Origin: Toxotes chatareus
Taxonomy: Eukaryota; Chordata; Actinopteri; Toxotidae
Assembly (NCBI GenBank): GCA_016801885.1
Contig: JAFBJY010001444.1
Span: 1-64,000, forward strand
Reading direction: 5' to 3'
Length of the DNA stretch: 64,000 bases
The position numbers and the translations under genes are program-made. The notes beneath the pieces were generated by a model. That model was not told where the DNA came from. It saw only the letters and a list, made by a program, of their open reading frames with translations, and made no database searches. This document shows, one piece after another, positions 19,389 to 31,700 of the stretch. Position 1 is the first letter of the stretch. Each line of letters begins with the position of its first letter.

Positions 19389-22110
19389 TATCGTGGAGCA
19401 TATAGGACTTACAGCAAATCAGGATCTGTATTGATCATTCTTCATTGTTTTACCTGATGCTGCTCTGACATAAACTATACTTGCAGAACAAAGTGTGTGT
19501 GTGCATCTTAAAATAAGGGTTAGTCGACACATTAAGGTCTCATCTATCCGCACAAACAAATCTCTCTTGTGTTCTATTCATCCAGTCAGCTAATAATATT
19601 CACAGTCTCATAGAAAACAAACAGAAACATAATGTATTACACAAGCTGCTCCACATAGACCTAGCATAGTATTTGGAGCAGGCACACAATTAAATTCCTC
19701 AAAGTTAAATTTAGGATCCATTTTTCAAGATAACTTCTCAGAACCTTTTCAGTCTATGAACCTTTAAACATATCAGCTCTCTCACACTGAGTGAGGCTGA
19801 ATTCTGAACAGCTACAAGATTTGGAGCTTAGTGACCATCATCAAAAGACAAGGAAACAGAAGAAAGAAAACATTTCAAAGAATGAATACACCATTTCCTC
19901 ATATGAAATAGTTTCACTGCTTAATAATTAAGATCCTTCAACAACTAGGACTTAATACAGTCCTGTAGCTGAGCTGCATGGAGCAGAAAACAAGAATCAG
20001 AGCTGAGAGTCTAAAGTGGCAGAGTTAAACTTCCAAACTTATTCTGTCCTCACACTCATCAACAGTTTTCCTTCTACACTCAAAACACTGCAAATGAACA
20101 CTCATCCAAATGCATCACATGCCACCTCAAACACATCAACATATTTTAGATTCCAGTTTCAGGACTAAGGTTTTCAGGGCAGGAAGAATTCTCAGCAGCC
20201 TAAATTTACTCCACAGTGAGGAAATCACTGATTGTTTTACTGTCCCTTAACCAAAGAGGGTGAACATGAACACAGCCTGAAACACTTCATACAACAGCTG
20301 ATCCAGCTTTAAGTCCCACGACTCATTCTGCAGATTTACTACAGGACAGAATTGTATTGCACTGGAAATGAACTAAAAATCAAGGCTCAAAGCCAAAAGG
20401 AGATTTGAACCTAGTGTTCAGTATAAGACACAAGTGGACTCAGTGATAGGTAAATGTAAGAAGGCTGAAACTTTAAAGCACAATAATAAGTAGATGATTG
20501 TAGAAGTGGAAACAGTGTGTGCTGGTTAGTTTGCATTGGACTGGTAGATTATTTCTCCTGAGTCTTAAACTCTGCTTCTTTGTTTTTGGGCCAAATCTTG
20601 AGAGATGATGAAAGTGATTCACACATTGGAAATAAGAAGATTTTACCAACACATCAAACTGTTTCCTGTTCACAGCACTTAAAGTGAAGTCCTCCATCAA
20701 GTATCATCATACATCACAGACCTGACCTACAGTACATTGACGTAACTTCCTAAAATAACACACAGCACACTCCACTTTGTGCTGTGACATCCAACTCCAT
20801 CATTTCCATTAGAATTTCTTTAGAAAGGATCTTGTTGCAGACAGTACAGACTTCCTAGAAATCCTTTCCTTTAACACAAACTACAGTGCATCACACCAAA
20901 ACAAAGTTAAGAAGCTGAGCAACCATGAGAATATCTCACAGTCATGATCAGCATAAAAAAACTCAATATTGTCCATGAATGATAAGCACACAATCAAACC
21001 ACTGGGCTTATGGGTATGATTACAGATCAGACCACAAAGAGGATCAGAAAAAGTAACATAAGACGAAACTCTGGGATTTCAGGAAACATACACTGTTACT
21101 TCCTCACCCTGTCTGTGGCTCTCAGCTTTTTAAATCTTTGAAAACACGTCACTAAAAATAGTTTCAGTTTTAGAAAAAAGACTCAGTAATGTACTAAGAT
21201 ATCTGGATATTGTAGTTTTCTTTTAATGAAACAAACTCAAACAGGAGAAGTTGGTTTATTTGTTATATTCTTGTGCAGATTTCTACACATTTGGTTAGTG
21301 AGCCAGTGTTTATGGCAGCAGGACCGTGGATGTGGACTGGACTCAAAATGAACTAGACTCCTCACATTCAAAGTAATAAAGGAACATGTCAGCCATTGCA
21401 ACAGTGAGACTCACTGATGTTTTTTAATAGTCTCTGGACAACAAATGAGCTCAATGACACAGAGGAATAAGTCATATCAGGCTTTGGCTTCACAGGAAAT
21501 GTGTGTTAGTGAGATTAGTTCATTGTTGGTTTTGGTCTTTTGATGGGGAAAAAAGTACAACAACATCATCAGCCTTATCCTTTACAGCAAAGAACAGCAG
21601 TGGATTTTGCTGAGTAATAAAATGTTGATGTGTAATGATCAGCTGGGCTGTGATGACCAAATAGTTTCATATATTATGTTTGCATCACTTCACAGTAGTG
21701 TTGTAAGGCTGGTTTGACATTTTATTCCTTATTGAACAACAGGATATTTGATCAAAGCGTTTCCTTGGTGACCTTCTAGAATGTGTGACATGAGTTCTGT
21801 TCTATCTCTTTCTCAAATTGAATCGAAGGCAACTGGACTTATATTTGTCTGGGAAGACATTTTCGCCTCTTATCCAAGGGGCTTCATCAAGAGATTACAA
21901 TGACCTGGATGAATGAGAACATTCACAGACGAGTTCTGTTCTAGAATGTTCAGTCTGTGACTCAACACTCTGAACTCTTCTTCAGACCTCACTCACTCTT
22001 CACCTTGAACTCAGTGTTTTCAGTTGTGCAGAGAGGATTACCCGTGTTTTAGTTTTCAGGTCGATCATCAAACTCTTACTGGAGTTAAACTAAGAGAAAC
22101 TAATGAATAA
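19389..22110. other. No gene recognised; one repeat fragment at 21,830-21,930
   Basis: This is 2.7 kb of AT-rich sequence with only short, unremarkable frames. At about 21,830-21,930 the text (gggaagacattttcgcctct, atccaaggggcttcatcaag, cctggatgaatgagaac) resembles a dispersed fish repeat that I cannot assign to a class. There are no LRR, NACHT or B30.2 words on either strand, so it separates NLR gene 1 from the plus-strand relics. Confidence 0.45.
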
Positions 22111-22149
22111 CATTGTCTTCTTTTGTTCAAAGGTGCTGTTATGAGGCAG

Positions 22150-22620
22150 TTCTGCTGCCTCTGGGGTTTTTTGTTGTTTTTGTTTTCTTTTTCTCTCCTC
22201 TTTCTTTCTGTGTGCATGTGTGGGTGTGTGTCTTTGGTGTGGGTGTGTTTTTCAGGTTGTGGATTCCTGGGCGGCTCCTCCCTACTCCTTCCTCTTGCTC
22301 AGGCTGATTGCACACACCTGTGAATTATTAGGGAGCAATCAGTCACCTCACAAAGGATAAGGCTCGGCGTCCCTGTCAACCTTTGTCAGTTCATTCTGTC
22401 ATCTCCTGTGGTGACTAGATCTCTGTGCTCTTCTCAATGATACTTTGTGTGACTATACTTACCTTTTTGAACATTGCTCTCCTGACTCTCACTAACCACC
22501 GTGCTCTCTCCACCTGCAATCTCCTCTGGTTTAATCTCCCCGTGTCTCATCTATGCCACTACAGCCGATACCCCGAAACCCTTTTTTTTTAAACTTTGAC
22601 AATAAGCTGGTTAAACTGAT
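22150..22620 (+). mobile_element. Possible LTR remnant
   Basis: The word order resembles fish Gypsy-type LTRs: a U3-like part with ggctgattgcacacacctg and attagggagcaatcagtcac, then gataaggctcggcgtcc and cctttgtcagttcattctgt, then ctcctgtggtgactagatct. Neither a TG/CA end nor a duplication could be fixed. Confidence 0.35.
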
Positions 22621-22934
22621 TGACATCTCTCCTGTCTGCTTTTGGGTCCAGGCCTGGCAAGTATACTCGGTCTTAACAGGTACTGTTTGAAACATCCATC
22701 TATAACCGAGTTCTACAGATCTGCTGGCAGATGCTGACAATACTTATATAAGATATATAAATATATACAAAGCAATATGCAAATATTTGAACAGTATGCA
22801 ATAAAATTACTATGAACTTAAGATTATTATATTGCTAATATGAGGAGCAAAGTGTAATTTATATAATATTTATATTATAATTATAATATTAGGGATTTAC
22901 TGACATCTGTTTTATATACTTACTTCTTTACAGA

Positions 22935-24145
22935 TTTAAGGAATACCAGATAAACAAAAGCATCACAAATGAACTGCAGCAGCCTTCAGTCTCACAGTTC
23001 CTGAACTCTGGTGTAGGGCTGTACAGCATCAATCATCCTCAGCAGAAAGCTATTACCAATGCAATATGGTCAGACTGGATCATTTATGGCAACTTACCTC
23101 TGTCTATTGTGGAAAACAAGAATTCTGGGCGCTTTCTGACAGCAAGTAGAGCCCACTGTGTTGCAGAACAATGACATCAAAAACAGAGAACCTAGCTGCA
23201 GAGAGACATTCACTGTTAAAAACTGAGCTGAGCAACACAGACCAAGTTTCAGTCACTGTGTATATTTGATCTGACGGAAAATGAGGGATTTCCTTGGTGT
23301 CACTGCACACTGGATGGAAAGTGAGGCAGACAGGATACAACTAACATCCAAACTCTTGGCCTGTGAACGCTTTAAAGGCTTACACACAGGTGAAAGAATC
23401 TATGTACAGTTTGGGGCAATGCGTGACGAATACAAGATTATAGATAAACTGGACATTATTCACGATAATGCTGTCAACATGCAGAAAGCATTCACTGTGT
23501 GCTTCCCCACTGAACAAGATGAAGTATATGACACAGACGGTGATCTTGATGACCCAGAGCTCTGGAATGACTTAACCTTAGAAGATCAGGAAACAGTAGA
23601 TGCTACTGTGGCAAAGAAACAGCGCTTATGTGTGTTTTATGTAACACACTTCAGCTAGTGGTGGGAGATGGGTTGAAAGAAATCAAAGTAGCAAGTAGGG
23701 AAGTGAAGGCAGTTCTCCAGTGTGATCATCTAAAACTCAGTGCTGTTCTAGAAAAGGCTGGGCACAAGGAGTTGTAGTCACAATAAGTGTTTTTGTTCCA
23801 TCTGTGCTGTCCCTCAATCACCACCTTGAGAAACTGAAGCCTCAAATCCATTTCCTGAGTGGCTTAGTCAGAAGTCTCAGCCAGATATACATAGCCAGAA
23901 TAAAAGATGGGATCACTGCCCCATGTTCAGATCCAGTCTACCTTAAAGCAGCTGCTTTGGATCCAGCATTTTCTCTGCTGTGGGTGGAACACCATGTGCT
24001 GGTTAATTGTGACATCAAGACAGAGGTGGCAGGGTGGAAAGACGAAAGCCTTTCCTTATGAAGGAAAACATCCAAACCCAGATGAATTTTGCAAAAACAC
24101 ATTTGAAGTCTCCCAAAAGCAGGTGGGAAAATGTTTTATGGTCTG
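22935..24145 (+). pseudogene. hAT transposase relic (ZBED4-like), 5' part
   Basis: Transposase fragments appear in shifting frames: PQQKAITNAIWSDWIIYGNL near 23,033; DFLGVTAHWME (23,285); IIHDNAVNMQKAFTVCFPTE (23,455-23,515), a hallmark of ZBED4-like hAT transposases; and HHLEKLKPQIHFLSGLVRSL (23,818) with PVYLKAAALDPAFSLLW (23,935). It would be a cut-and-paste DNA transposase core of the RNase H fold. Stops and frameshifts at about 23,130, 23,657 and 24,060 make it inactive. It is interrupted at 24,146 by a large nested insertion and resumes at 26,687. Confidence 0.85.
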
Positions 24146-25132
24146 CAGGGTTCCTATGCAAGTATGGAAAAGTATGGAATTTGATTTTATAAATTTCCAG
24201 GTTTGGAAAAGTATGGAAACTATTGTATGGAAAAATATTCATGTTTCCAAGACTATTACCACTGTTGTATTTTCTAAAGCATAAAATTATGAATATCTAA
24301 AAAAAAGAAATGGATCGATCTGTTTTAAGGCCCTTAGCAGCACAGCTAAAATGTTTGTGTGAGAGCACACAGTAGGCAAAAGCGTGATAAACTGTATAAA
24401 ACAGCAATGCGTTCATGTAGGGGTGTGCGATATGACGATATTAGATCGTGAAGGATTAGAAAGTGTGGACAATCTGCCAGAGGAGAGAGATCGTATTATC
24501 GTCTATAGGGCACATTCTATTAATTGCAGCTCTATACTTGTGCACAGATGCACGAAAAGTTTTTTTTGGGGGGGGCAACTAACAGCCCGCTTCACGTGAA
24601 CATGACCAACCAATCATGGCGAAGTATGAGCAGTGCTTTTTTTTTTTTTTTTACTAGCCTCGCTGTTTCAGTCCAGCTGTAGCTGGTAGCCGTGGCCGAC
24701 AACAAAAGTGAAAGCTTGGAGTTGGTCCCCAAAAGAACTCCACTTCAGTCGTATGGACAGTGTTGGGGGAGTAACGGACTACATGTAACAGCGTTACGTA
24801 CTCAGAATATGTAACGCCGTTTCTGTCTTGGCCAACACATTCCTGTCCCGGCTCTGTTTTGCCGGCTTCGGCTCAAGCTCTCGCTCCTGCTGCTCCTCGT
24901 CCGACTCCATTCTGACCGACTGATCGGGCGAATAGCTTGTTTATTTACATTTGTTTTTGTGGAGCTGGGGCTTCTGGGAAATGCATCGCCTTCGTTCTTT
25001 TAGAGAATAAATATAAAGTCGTGAAACAGAGAAGTATTGTCACATAATCCATTGATTTCAACAATGTAACTGTATTCGAATACTATCTATTTAAACTGTA
25101 ACTGTAATGGAATACAGTTACTCAGAATTTGT

Positions 25133-25900
25133 TGTTATGACTGAACTAGGACTTGAACCCAAATGCACGACTCGATGACAAAAGTACAAAGAAAACGATT
25201 TTATTCACAAAGTAACAACTGAAAATCACTCTAGGACAGGGGTGGGCAAACTGTTCCACAAAGGGCCGGTGTGGCTGCAGGTTTTTGTTCCAACCAATGA
25301 AGAGCACACAGTTTGACCAATCAACTGTCTGAAGACTGAGATCAGTTGATTAAATGAGTCAAGTCTGGTGTGCTGCTGCTTGGTTGGAACAAAACCTGCA
25401 GCCACACCGCCCTTTGTGGAACAGTTTGCCCACCCTGCTCTAGTAGGTAACAAAGTAACAACTGAAAATCACTCTAGGAGGTAACGAAGTAACAACTGAA
25501 AATCACTCAGAGGAGAAAAGGCAAATGTGCTAAACAAAGTAACAAAGAAAATCTAACAACAAGAACAGAGGTTATAATTAGGAAAAAGTAACAACAGAAA
25601 TACACGACCTGACTTGGCAAAGGAAACATGAACAAAGGCTGTTTGTCTGACAACATGACAAGACGAACTGGCACAGGACATGGGGAGACGCCGACTATAT
25701 ATACACACAACAGGTAAGGGAAAACAGGTGGAAACAATTAGGGCAGGGAAACAATTACAACAGCGGGAAACAAGACAAAGACAGGAAGTATAACTAGATA
25801 AGATACACTAGGGCAGTGATTTCAAAATAAAACAAGAAGTCACAAGACAATAGAGACACCAGACAAAACATAACTTGACATAAATTTACAGACTATGACA
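25133..25900 (-). mobile_element. Solo LTR (minus), itself carrying a MITE
   Basis: It begins tgttatgactg and ends gactatgaca, flanked by a 6-bp repeat atttgt (25,127-25,132 and 25,901-25,906). Read on the minus strand it has a TATA-like atatatag at about 25,695 and AATAAA at about 25,199-25,204. No internal gag/pol region is present. Without the MITE at 25,237-25,437 it is about 560 bp. Confidence 0.75.
25237..25437. mobile_element. Foldback hAT MITE (CAGGGGTG ends), copy 1
   Basis: This element of about 200 bp has long inverted arms (left cagggg...ttccacaaagggccg, right its complement ending caccctg). The flanks ctctagga (25,229-25,236) and ctctagta (25,438-25,445) match at 7 of 8 bases. 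A second copy is at 38,922-39,123. Confidence 0.88.
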
Positions 25901-26686
25901 ATTTGTATTCTGAATACGTAACTGCCGTTACATGTATTCCGTTACTCCCCAACACTGCGTATGGAACTGGTTTGGGTTTTCTCCAAACGACAAAGCGCAA
26001 ACAACTGTCATTTACAAAGTTTGCACAGAGAAGGTTCAAGCTTCGGATGGAAACACAACGAACCTCTTTAACCACCTGAAGAGGCAGCATCCCAAACAAT
26101 TAGCTGAGAGCCAAGCAGCGAGGCCAACCACACATCAGCCAGTGGTAACGGCTAAAGACATTACACAGAAACAACCAACTATAACACAAGCATTTGATAA
26201 AAGCAGGACATATGAGAGAAGTAGCAAGTAGCAAGTTTTTACATAGAAAATAGTTTGGTTCTAAATTTACTTCACTGTAAAATGAACTGTGATAAAATCG
26301 TGATCGTGATTTTAGCATTAAAAATCGTGATGTGATATTTTTCCATATCGCCCACCCCTACGTTCATATGATAGATCCATGGCTACGGCGTCCCAGAAAA
26401 CATTTGAGCAGATTGACAAGTTGAATGCCCAGCCCTCTACTCTTATCCTCCTCCAACCCACTGGCCCACCCAGGTGTCATAAAGTTTCACTGCTACTTCC
26501 ACAGATGGGTGATGTCCACACTGTGAGCGAGCTATTCAAAATGCCTGTTTATGATCGTATTTGCATGATACACATCTATTTACCCAAATGTCACAAATTA
26601 TTTGATTTATTTTTTACCGAGAAGTCTTGAAATTAGGGTCTGGAAAAAGTATGGAATTTTGACATTTCAAATGTGTAGGAACCCTG

Positions 26687-26930
26687 GGTCTGGGAGTGTC
26701 TAGTGTGCTGCATCAGCACAAAGCCAGCGTGGAAACATTTGAGCTGCAGCTGGTTGAACTGCTCCTGAACCAACAGAGCCACTTTGAGCACTCAGAGTGC
26801 TTTCACCACAACAACCCCAAAGACTTTAGATACCTGTTCAGTGCTGACACACTAATAATAACATCCCAACAATAATAAGACCATCTACACTGCTCAGAGA
26901 CATTCATCTGCCAGTGTCTCAGACCAAGGA
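26687..26930 (+). pseudogene. hAT transposase relic, 3' continuation
   Basis: Sequence after the nested shell returns to a hAT-like frame (SVLHQHKASVETFELQLVEL; NQQSHFEHSECFHHNNPKDF near 26,705-26,830). It then decays. It belongs to the relic at 22,935-24,145. Confidence 0.5.
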
Positions 26931-27263
26931 GGAAATGAAATCAGGCCTCTGATCATGTCTCTGTCTTCTAAAATATCCATGATCAATAATCAGCTGAACC
27001 TCTCTGAGATCCTGATCTTGTCATTCTGAGCTCTTTTGTTGTGTCTGACACCAAAAGTGATATCAAATGGAGAAGACAAATGATGAAATCTTTCCTCCAT
27101 GTCACCTTCCTGCTCCGTATAATTCCAAGATAAGGACTCCAGGTCCTTTGTCTCTTTGCTGAATGAACAGAATAATCAAAGCATCTGTGTATGAGAGCCA
27201 TGTAATGTCCATGTTTGCATGCTGAAAGAGAACGTGCTGGTCTGACCCCCCTCCTCCTTTCAG
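26931..27263. other. No feature seen (probable NLR intron)
   Basis: Non-coding sequence leading to a polypyrimidine tract and acceptor at 27,250-27,263. Confidence 0.4.
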
Positions 27264-27310
27264 GGTGGAGCCTGGTGGAGTCCGATGGTTGAGACCAGGT
27301 CTGAGGAAGT
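27264..27310 (+). CDS. NLR linker exon between LRRs and B30.2 (orphan)
   Basis: This 47-bp exon lies between acceptor cctttcag and donor GTAAGT (27,311). It reads VEPGGVRWLRPGLRK plus a split Tyr codon, the short linker that joins the last LRR to the PRY domain in fish NLR-C genes. It splices in phase to the exon starting at 27,439 (K-Y-F-C-E-L). No LRR or NACHT exon lies upstream on this strand within the window. Confidence 0.75.
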
Positions 27311-27438
27311 GTAAGTGTGGTTTTCATTTGATTCCTGAAAACAAAGCAGCTCACATTTAACCATCTTCAAAGTGTCAATCAGTGATCAGGTGATAGATCA
27401 ATAACTGCAGCTGTGTTGTGTCTTCTTCTCTCCATCAG

Positions 27439-27827
27439 ATTTCTGTGAACTCACCATCGACACAAACACAGTAAACAGAAAGATCAAACTGTCTGACAAC
27501 AACAGGAAGGTGACACATGTGGAGGAGGATCAGTCATATCCTGATCATCCAGACAGATTTGACCAGTGTCCTTAGCTGCTGTGTAGTAATGGTCTGACTG
27601 GTTGCTGATACTGGGAGGTGGAGTGGAGAGTAAGGGTTCATATATCAGTGAGTTATATGACAGAGTAGCAGTGTATGTGGACTGTCCTGCTGGCTCTGTC
27701 CTTCTACAGAGTCTCCTCTGACTCACTGATCCACCTCTACACCTTCAATACCACATTCACTGAACCTCTGTATCCTGGGTTTGGGTTCTGGTGGTCTGAT
27801 TCCTCAGTGTCTCTGTGTAGAGTGTAG
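27439..27827 (+). pseudogene. NLR B30.2 (PRY-SPRY) exon, broken
   Basis: The acceptor is ctccatcag (AG at 27,437-27,438). The PRY part is good: FCELTIDTNTVNRKIKLSDN, NRKVTHVEEDQSYPDHPDRF. After WEVEW (about 27,620) most of the SPRY core, including the usual DDC-FG and W-L-C segment, is deleted. The text then resumes at RVAVYVDCPAGS and, in another frame, FYRVSSDSLIHLYTFNTTFT to a stop at 27,825-27,827. There are at least two frame changes, so the ligand-binding fold is lost. Confidence 0.82.
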
Positions 27828-28244
27828 CAGAGAGAGTCTCCTCCTGTTAGAGAAACTCTCTCACTGTTGAACAGATAGATGTCTGTCTCTTTCACTCACA
27901 CACACCTTTTCAGATTCACGTATTAAAGCAGTTTATTTGTTAAACTCTTCTAAATGATTCCTTGTAAACTTCTTCCTCTTCCAGTCCTTTAAAGATGGAA
28001 GCTATGATTATTACAGGAGAAAAATGTTGCTGACTTTTACTTTTTTAAGATTCTAATCATGATCTTGTCCTTTCACATTAAAAGCATCATTGTGAACATC
28101 AGTGGTTTGTCTTTCTCTGAATCTTGGGACAACTGAGCTGATTCAGTTCAAACTAAAATACTGCAACCGTTTTTCTGAAAGATCTGAGAATCTGAGATAT
28201 GAGTGTTTAGGTGAATTGGATGAATAATGTAAAGAGATCAGTGG
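27828..28244. other. 3' flank of the NLR tail
   Basis: Probable 3' untranslated sequence of the B30.2 exon. It contains tattaaagc near 27,920 and agaaaaatg near 28,018, but no sure poly(A) signal. Nothing else is recognised. Confidence 0.4.
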
Positions 28245-28249
28245 GGTGT

Positions 28250-28697
28250 TGACACAACGGTGAGGGCTCTGATGAGGACTCAAATGCACGACTCAAACAC
28301 ACAGGTAGGAGAGGCAAAACACAGGTCTTTAATCCAAACCGGGTCGGTACACAGAGAGGCAGTCCAAACACAGGCAGAGGTATCAAAGTCGCGAGGCAAA
28401 GGGAAAAACCATAAGAAACAAACCAGGTCAGAACACACAGAGAGAAACACTAGGAAAGAATGCTGGAACGCTTGACTGAACAAAGACAATCAAGCAGAGA
28501 ACAAAGGAGAGGGCAGGGCTTAAATACACAGGAAGGCAGGAACACAATGAGGCACAGGTGTAGCACATTAGGGGCAGGGCAGGTGATCACTGAGGCGGGG
28601 AACACAGGAGGACAGGAAGTGAATCTACAAAAAAAAAAAGACAGGGGTTAGCATTTTCAAAGTAAAACAGGACAGGACTCAGGAGCTGGATGTGACA
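28250..28697 (-). mobile_element. Solo LTR, 448 bp (minus)
   Basis: It begins tgacacaacgg and ends ggatgtgaca (TG...CA), with a perfect 5-bp duplication ggtgt at 28,245-28,249 and 28,698-28,702. On the minus strand an ATTAAA signal lies at about 28,328-28,333. No internal retroviral-type sequence remains, so it formed by LTR-LTR recombination. Confidence 0.88.
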
Positions 28698-28789
28698 GGT
28701 GTGTTGCATTGTAGACTCTGAGCTAGACCACAGAGGAGCATCTGAATTTCATTTGTGAATCCAAACATTGTGGTTGAAGAGGTTATTAA

Positions 28790-31700
28790 GTTTTAAGTTT
28801 AAGTTTTAATCCTTTATTCATCCCTCTAGCTGGGGAAATTTATTCTCCGTGAGTCGCAGTGAGGCTGGATGGTGCACTGTTGCATATCTGCAGTAAGCAG
28901 GAATAGTAGAATAGCTAAGCAGCTGATGAGATGTCCACTCTTTGTCTATAGGCTCATGTCTCAGGGTTGGTGCACTGTGCTCCCATATAGGCAGTGGACA
29001 TCGGCTCAGGTTGAAGTTTAACGCAGTGAAGCGAAGGTGAGCAGATAGCTGTCTGTCATAGAATGAGATCAGCGTAAACTGATGGTCAAAGTCTGGTTCT
29101 TCTAGTCTCTAGAGCAGTGGACAGTAACTTTGTTACATCCAGCCCACTGTAGAGAACAGAGGTTGTGCATCAACACCTTCATCTATCTCTAGATGATTTT
29201 ACAACTGCATACAATCTCAGTTAAGTAGCTATCTGCAATGATAGGATCTCGATCAACTTAGGCTTTCTGATTGATCCAGAATTAACTAGAACATGTTCAG
29301 AAACATCTTGACCTCAGATGTTACTTGTACAGAACTTTGGAAGACGTTTGTCCTCTGTCCCAGTGACATAATGCAATCCTGATTGACTTTGTACATCCAG
29401 CACACAAGAGACATAGGGTGAAAGAGGTTAGAAGGAGTGACACTAGAGCATCTGCAGATTCAGTTAGTCCCTGCTGACAGACCGCTTTTACACTGTTCTG
29501 TCAAGTCACATGATGCAACTACAGTGATGTTTGGTGTCTAGTGTAATCGCAATGAGAGGAGAAAGAGCTACGACAAGAATGGATCAACCTAAATCTGAGT
29601 CATTTGTTTTCTTAATGCATCATACACTGACGAACAGATGTTTCTAGATGTAGATATGATTGTAATGTTTATATGTTTAGATTAGTGATTTTCTATGTGA
29701 GTCTTAAGCGTGTGTCTGTCCACAGCTAGATAGTTAATGCAATCTACAACTTTTATGACTCCAGATCAGAGACATGAGACTTTTTCAAACTGAAGATGGT
29801 GATTTGAAGCTGGACGACTTAACAGATCTTTTGAGATACATCTGGTCCTGCTGGTATGAAAGCTTCTTTTATACTATTCAGTTACATAGATTTCATAATG
29901 ATTTTAGCATTGTCTGTAAGAAGTACATGAGCAGCCTAAAAAAATTTGACAATTATGAAGCAAATGATCAACTTATATTACATGAGGATGCATTGCTCAG
30001 CTTCTAATGCTGAATTCTTCACTAGCTGTAACTAAGTACTTTGACAAGTATGTGGATATTTCTGTTAAGTTGAACATTTTGTTTAATGTTTCTGACTCAA
30101 ATTGAGTCTACCTTGTTATCTGTGTTGGTTTCTATGTATATATATAAAATTACTAATATACACATCAATCAGGTTGGATTTTGTGTCAAACTCTGATTTG
30201 TTTGTCACTTTAAATCGGATTATTTGTAAAAGTCCAGTCATTGATTGCCATGTTGTGTAATCAGCAGTATAAGGGGGATCAAGTAGAAGAGCAGTGATAT
30301 TGTCAGTGCTGATACAGGAGCTTTTTAATCTTTGCTCACATTTGCAAGTTAGACTGAAGCATTTTCGCCTCAGAATAGCCTTGGAGGAGTTGGATGAGCA
30401 GCTGCCTCCGCATCTTAGCTGCTAATGTTATGCTCACGAACCTGGCTCTGGTAAAGCTCTGAATTCTCATAGACTGTACTCCAAGTTATCGAAGATCAAG
30501 CTTTTTGCTCATGATGATTTTCTGTCATGACAGGTAACATTCACTTCACATGTAGAGCCCTGCCACACTTTGTAGAAGATCTACTGAGTTCGAATTTAGT
30601 GTTATAAAGACATTCCATAAATATCTGATAACAGCACAACAGCGCCTAAGGTGTTATATCTGCGATGAGTTGTCACTGTAAGTCAGATGAACGTTGCAGA
30701 ATATGTGTTTGCTATTCATCGCTCCATGTTGGTTTGGCTGGATGTTCTGTTCAGAAAACGACTTTACTAGTTCAGAATAGAGAGTGAGCTGATAAAGTGG
30801 TCGATGTATGAGGAATGCAACGAGTCCTTTTCAGTTGTGGAATACTGTCACTTGTTGTTCTAAGCTTTTCTGCCTGAATGTCAGCTGTGAACAGATTGTC
30901 GAGAATCAGGCTGTGTCTCGTCCATCTGAGCAGCTAAATGCTGAACATGAGCTCTCCTGTGAAAGCTGGAGAAAGCTTGAGCTCAGTCAGTTGAGATGAC
31001 ATCCTGACCTATCGGACAATGACATCGGAAGGACTGATAGTTTTTGAGAAGATTCACCTAAGTGATGTTGTATGGAGAGATCAGCTCATAATCAGCTCGT
31101 CGATCCACAGAGTAGGAGGCTTCCTGCCCTATACAGAACTCTGTGTGACCATGATCAGAAAGTCAGAGGTGATAGACCCAAATGCACAAATACCTCTGGT
31201 CCAAGTATGAGCTCAGCACTAATAACTGCACATAGTGATTATCCAAAGTCTCTGTGGTTGGTCGATAGTCAAACAGAAACAGTCTGCTGGACTGACCTTG
31301 ACATGGACTTGATGCCTGATGCTTGTCACTGATGAATGTCAAGTTGTCTGCCATTTGATGTTGCTGCAATAACAGACTTCTACTCTGTAAAGAATGAGCT
31401 TAGCAGTGCTAGGAGCACGAAGCTGCCCTGTAACTAAGGGCTTAATGAAAGATGAGACTGTTAGTCTCAGGTTCTGAATGATGATGGGAACATATCAGGC
31501 TGAACAGCTTCAGTGTCACAAGTTCATGTTTCTATCTTTATCCAGAAAACACCTAGTCTGGCATGTATTGCGAAAACTAAACTCCTGTACTCAGCACCAT
31601 CAGTCCATTCTGAAGAGCCTGAGTGAAGTGAGCAAACATGTCAGTCTTAAATATATTTAAAATGGAATAGTATAGAGCCAGGTCATGAGAGGACAGACTT

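Larger units (their letters stand above)
24758..25957. mobile_element. hAT MITE with CAGTGTTGGGG ends
   Basis: It starts cagtgttgggggagtaac and ends gttactccccaacactg, with a perfect 8-bp duplication cgtatgga (24,750-24,757 and 25,958-25,965). Without its passenger LTR it is about 430 bp and non-coding. It is inserted in the BED-finger exon of the surrounding hAT. Confidence 0.92.
24691..26231 (+). pseudogene. ZBED/hAT transposase N-terminus (BED zinc finger), split
   Basis: The frame begins near 24,693 (ADNKSESLELVPKRTPLQSY). It is interrupted by the element at 24,758-25,957 and continues at 25,966 (NWFGFSPNDKAQTTVIYKVC). The finger ends with NTTNLFNHLKRQHPKQ; the usual first cysteine pair is partly altered (YKVCTEKV). 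After TQAFDKSRTYERSS near 26,215 the RNase H core is missing and the element goes straight to its right terminal region. BED fingers bind transposon ends in this family. Confidence 0.7.
24418..26360 (+). mobile_element. hAT element with BED-finger exon, internally deleted
   Basis: The ends taggggtgtgcgatatg and catatcgcccaccccta are inverted. The flanks cgttcatg (24,410-24,417) and cgttcata (26,361-26,368) match at 7 of 8 bases. It carries the first exon of a ZBED-type transposase, but the catalytic core is missing. At 24,758 a third element is inserted in the coding sequence. Confidence 0.85.
24146..26686. mobile_element. Nested DNA element with CAGGGTTCCTA ends (outer shell)
   Basis: The left end reads cagggttcctatgcaagtat and the right end tgtgtaggaaccctg, an inverted pair. 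The flanks share ggtctg (24,140-24,145 and 26,687-26,692). Subterminal words aaaagtatggaatttt repeat on both sides. It lies inside the hAT relic and contains another hAT copy (24,418-26,360). No transposase of its own is visible. The superfamily is uncertain; hAT would predict an 8-bp duplication, and only 6 bp match here. Confidence 0.7.

Noticed and set aside
22113..22323. Two overlapping hydrophobic plus-strand frames of about 65 codons
   Set aside because: They arise from a T/G-rich tract at the edge of a possible LTR, with no conserved features.
29774..30007. 77-codon plus-strand frame in the noisy block
   Set aside because: No recognisable domain; the surrounding sequence shows pervasive indels, so short frames are expected by chance.
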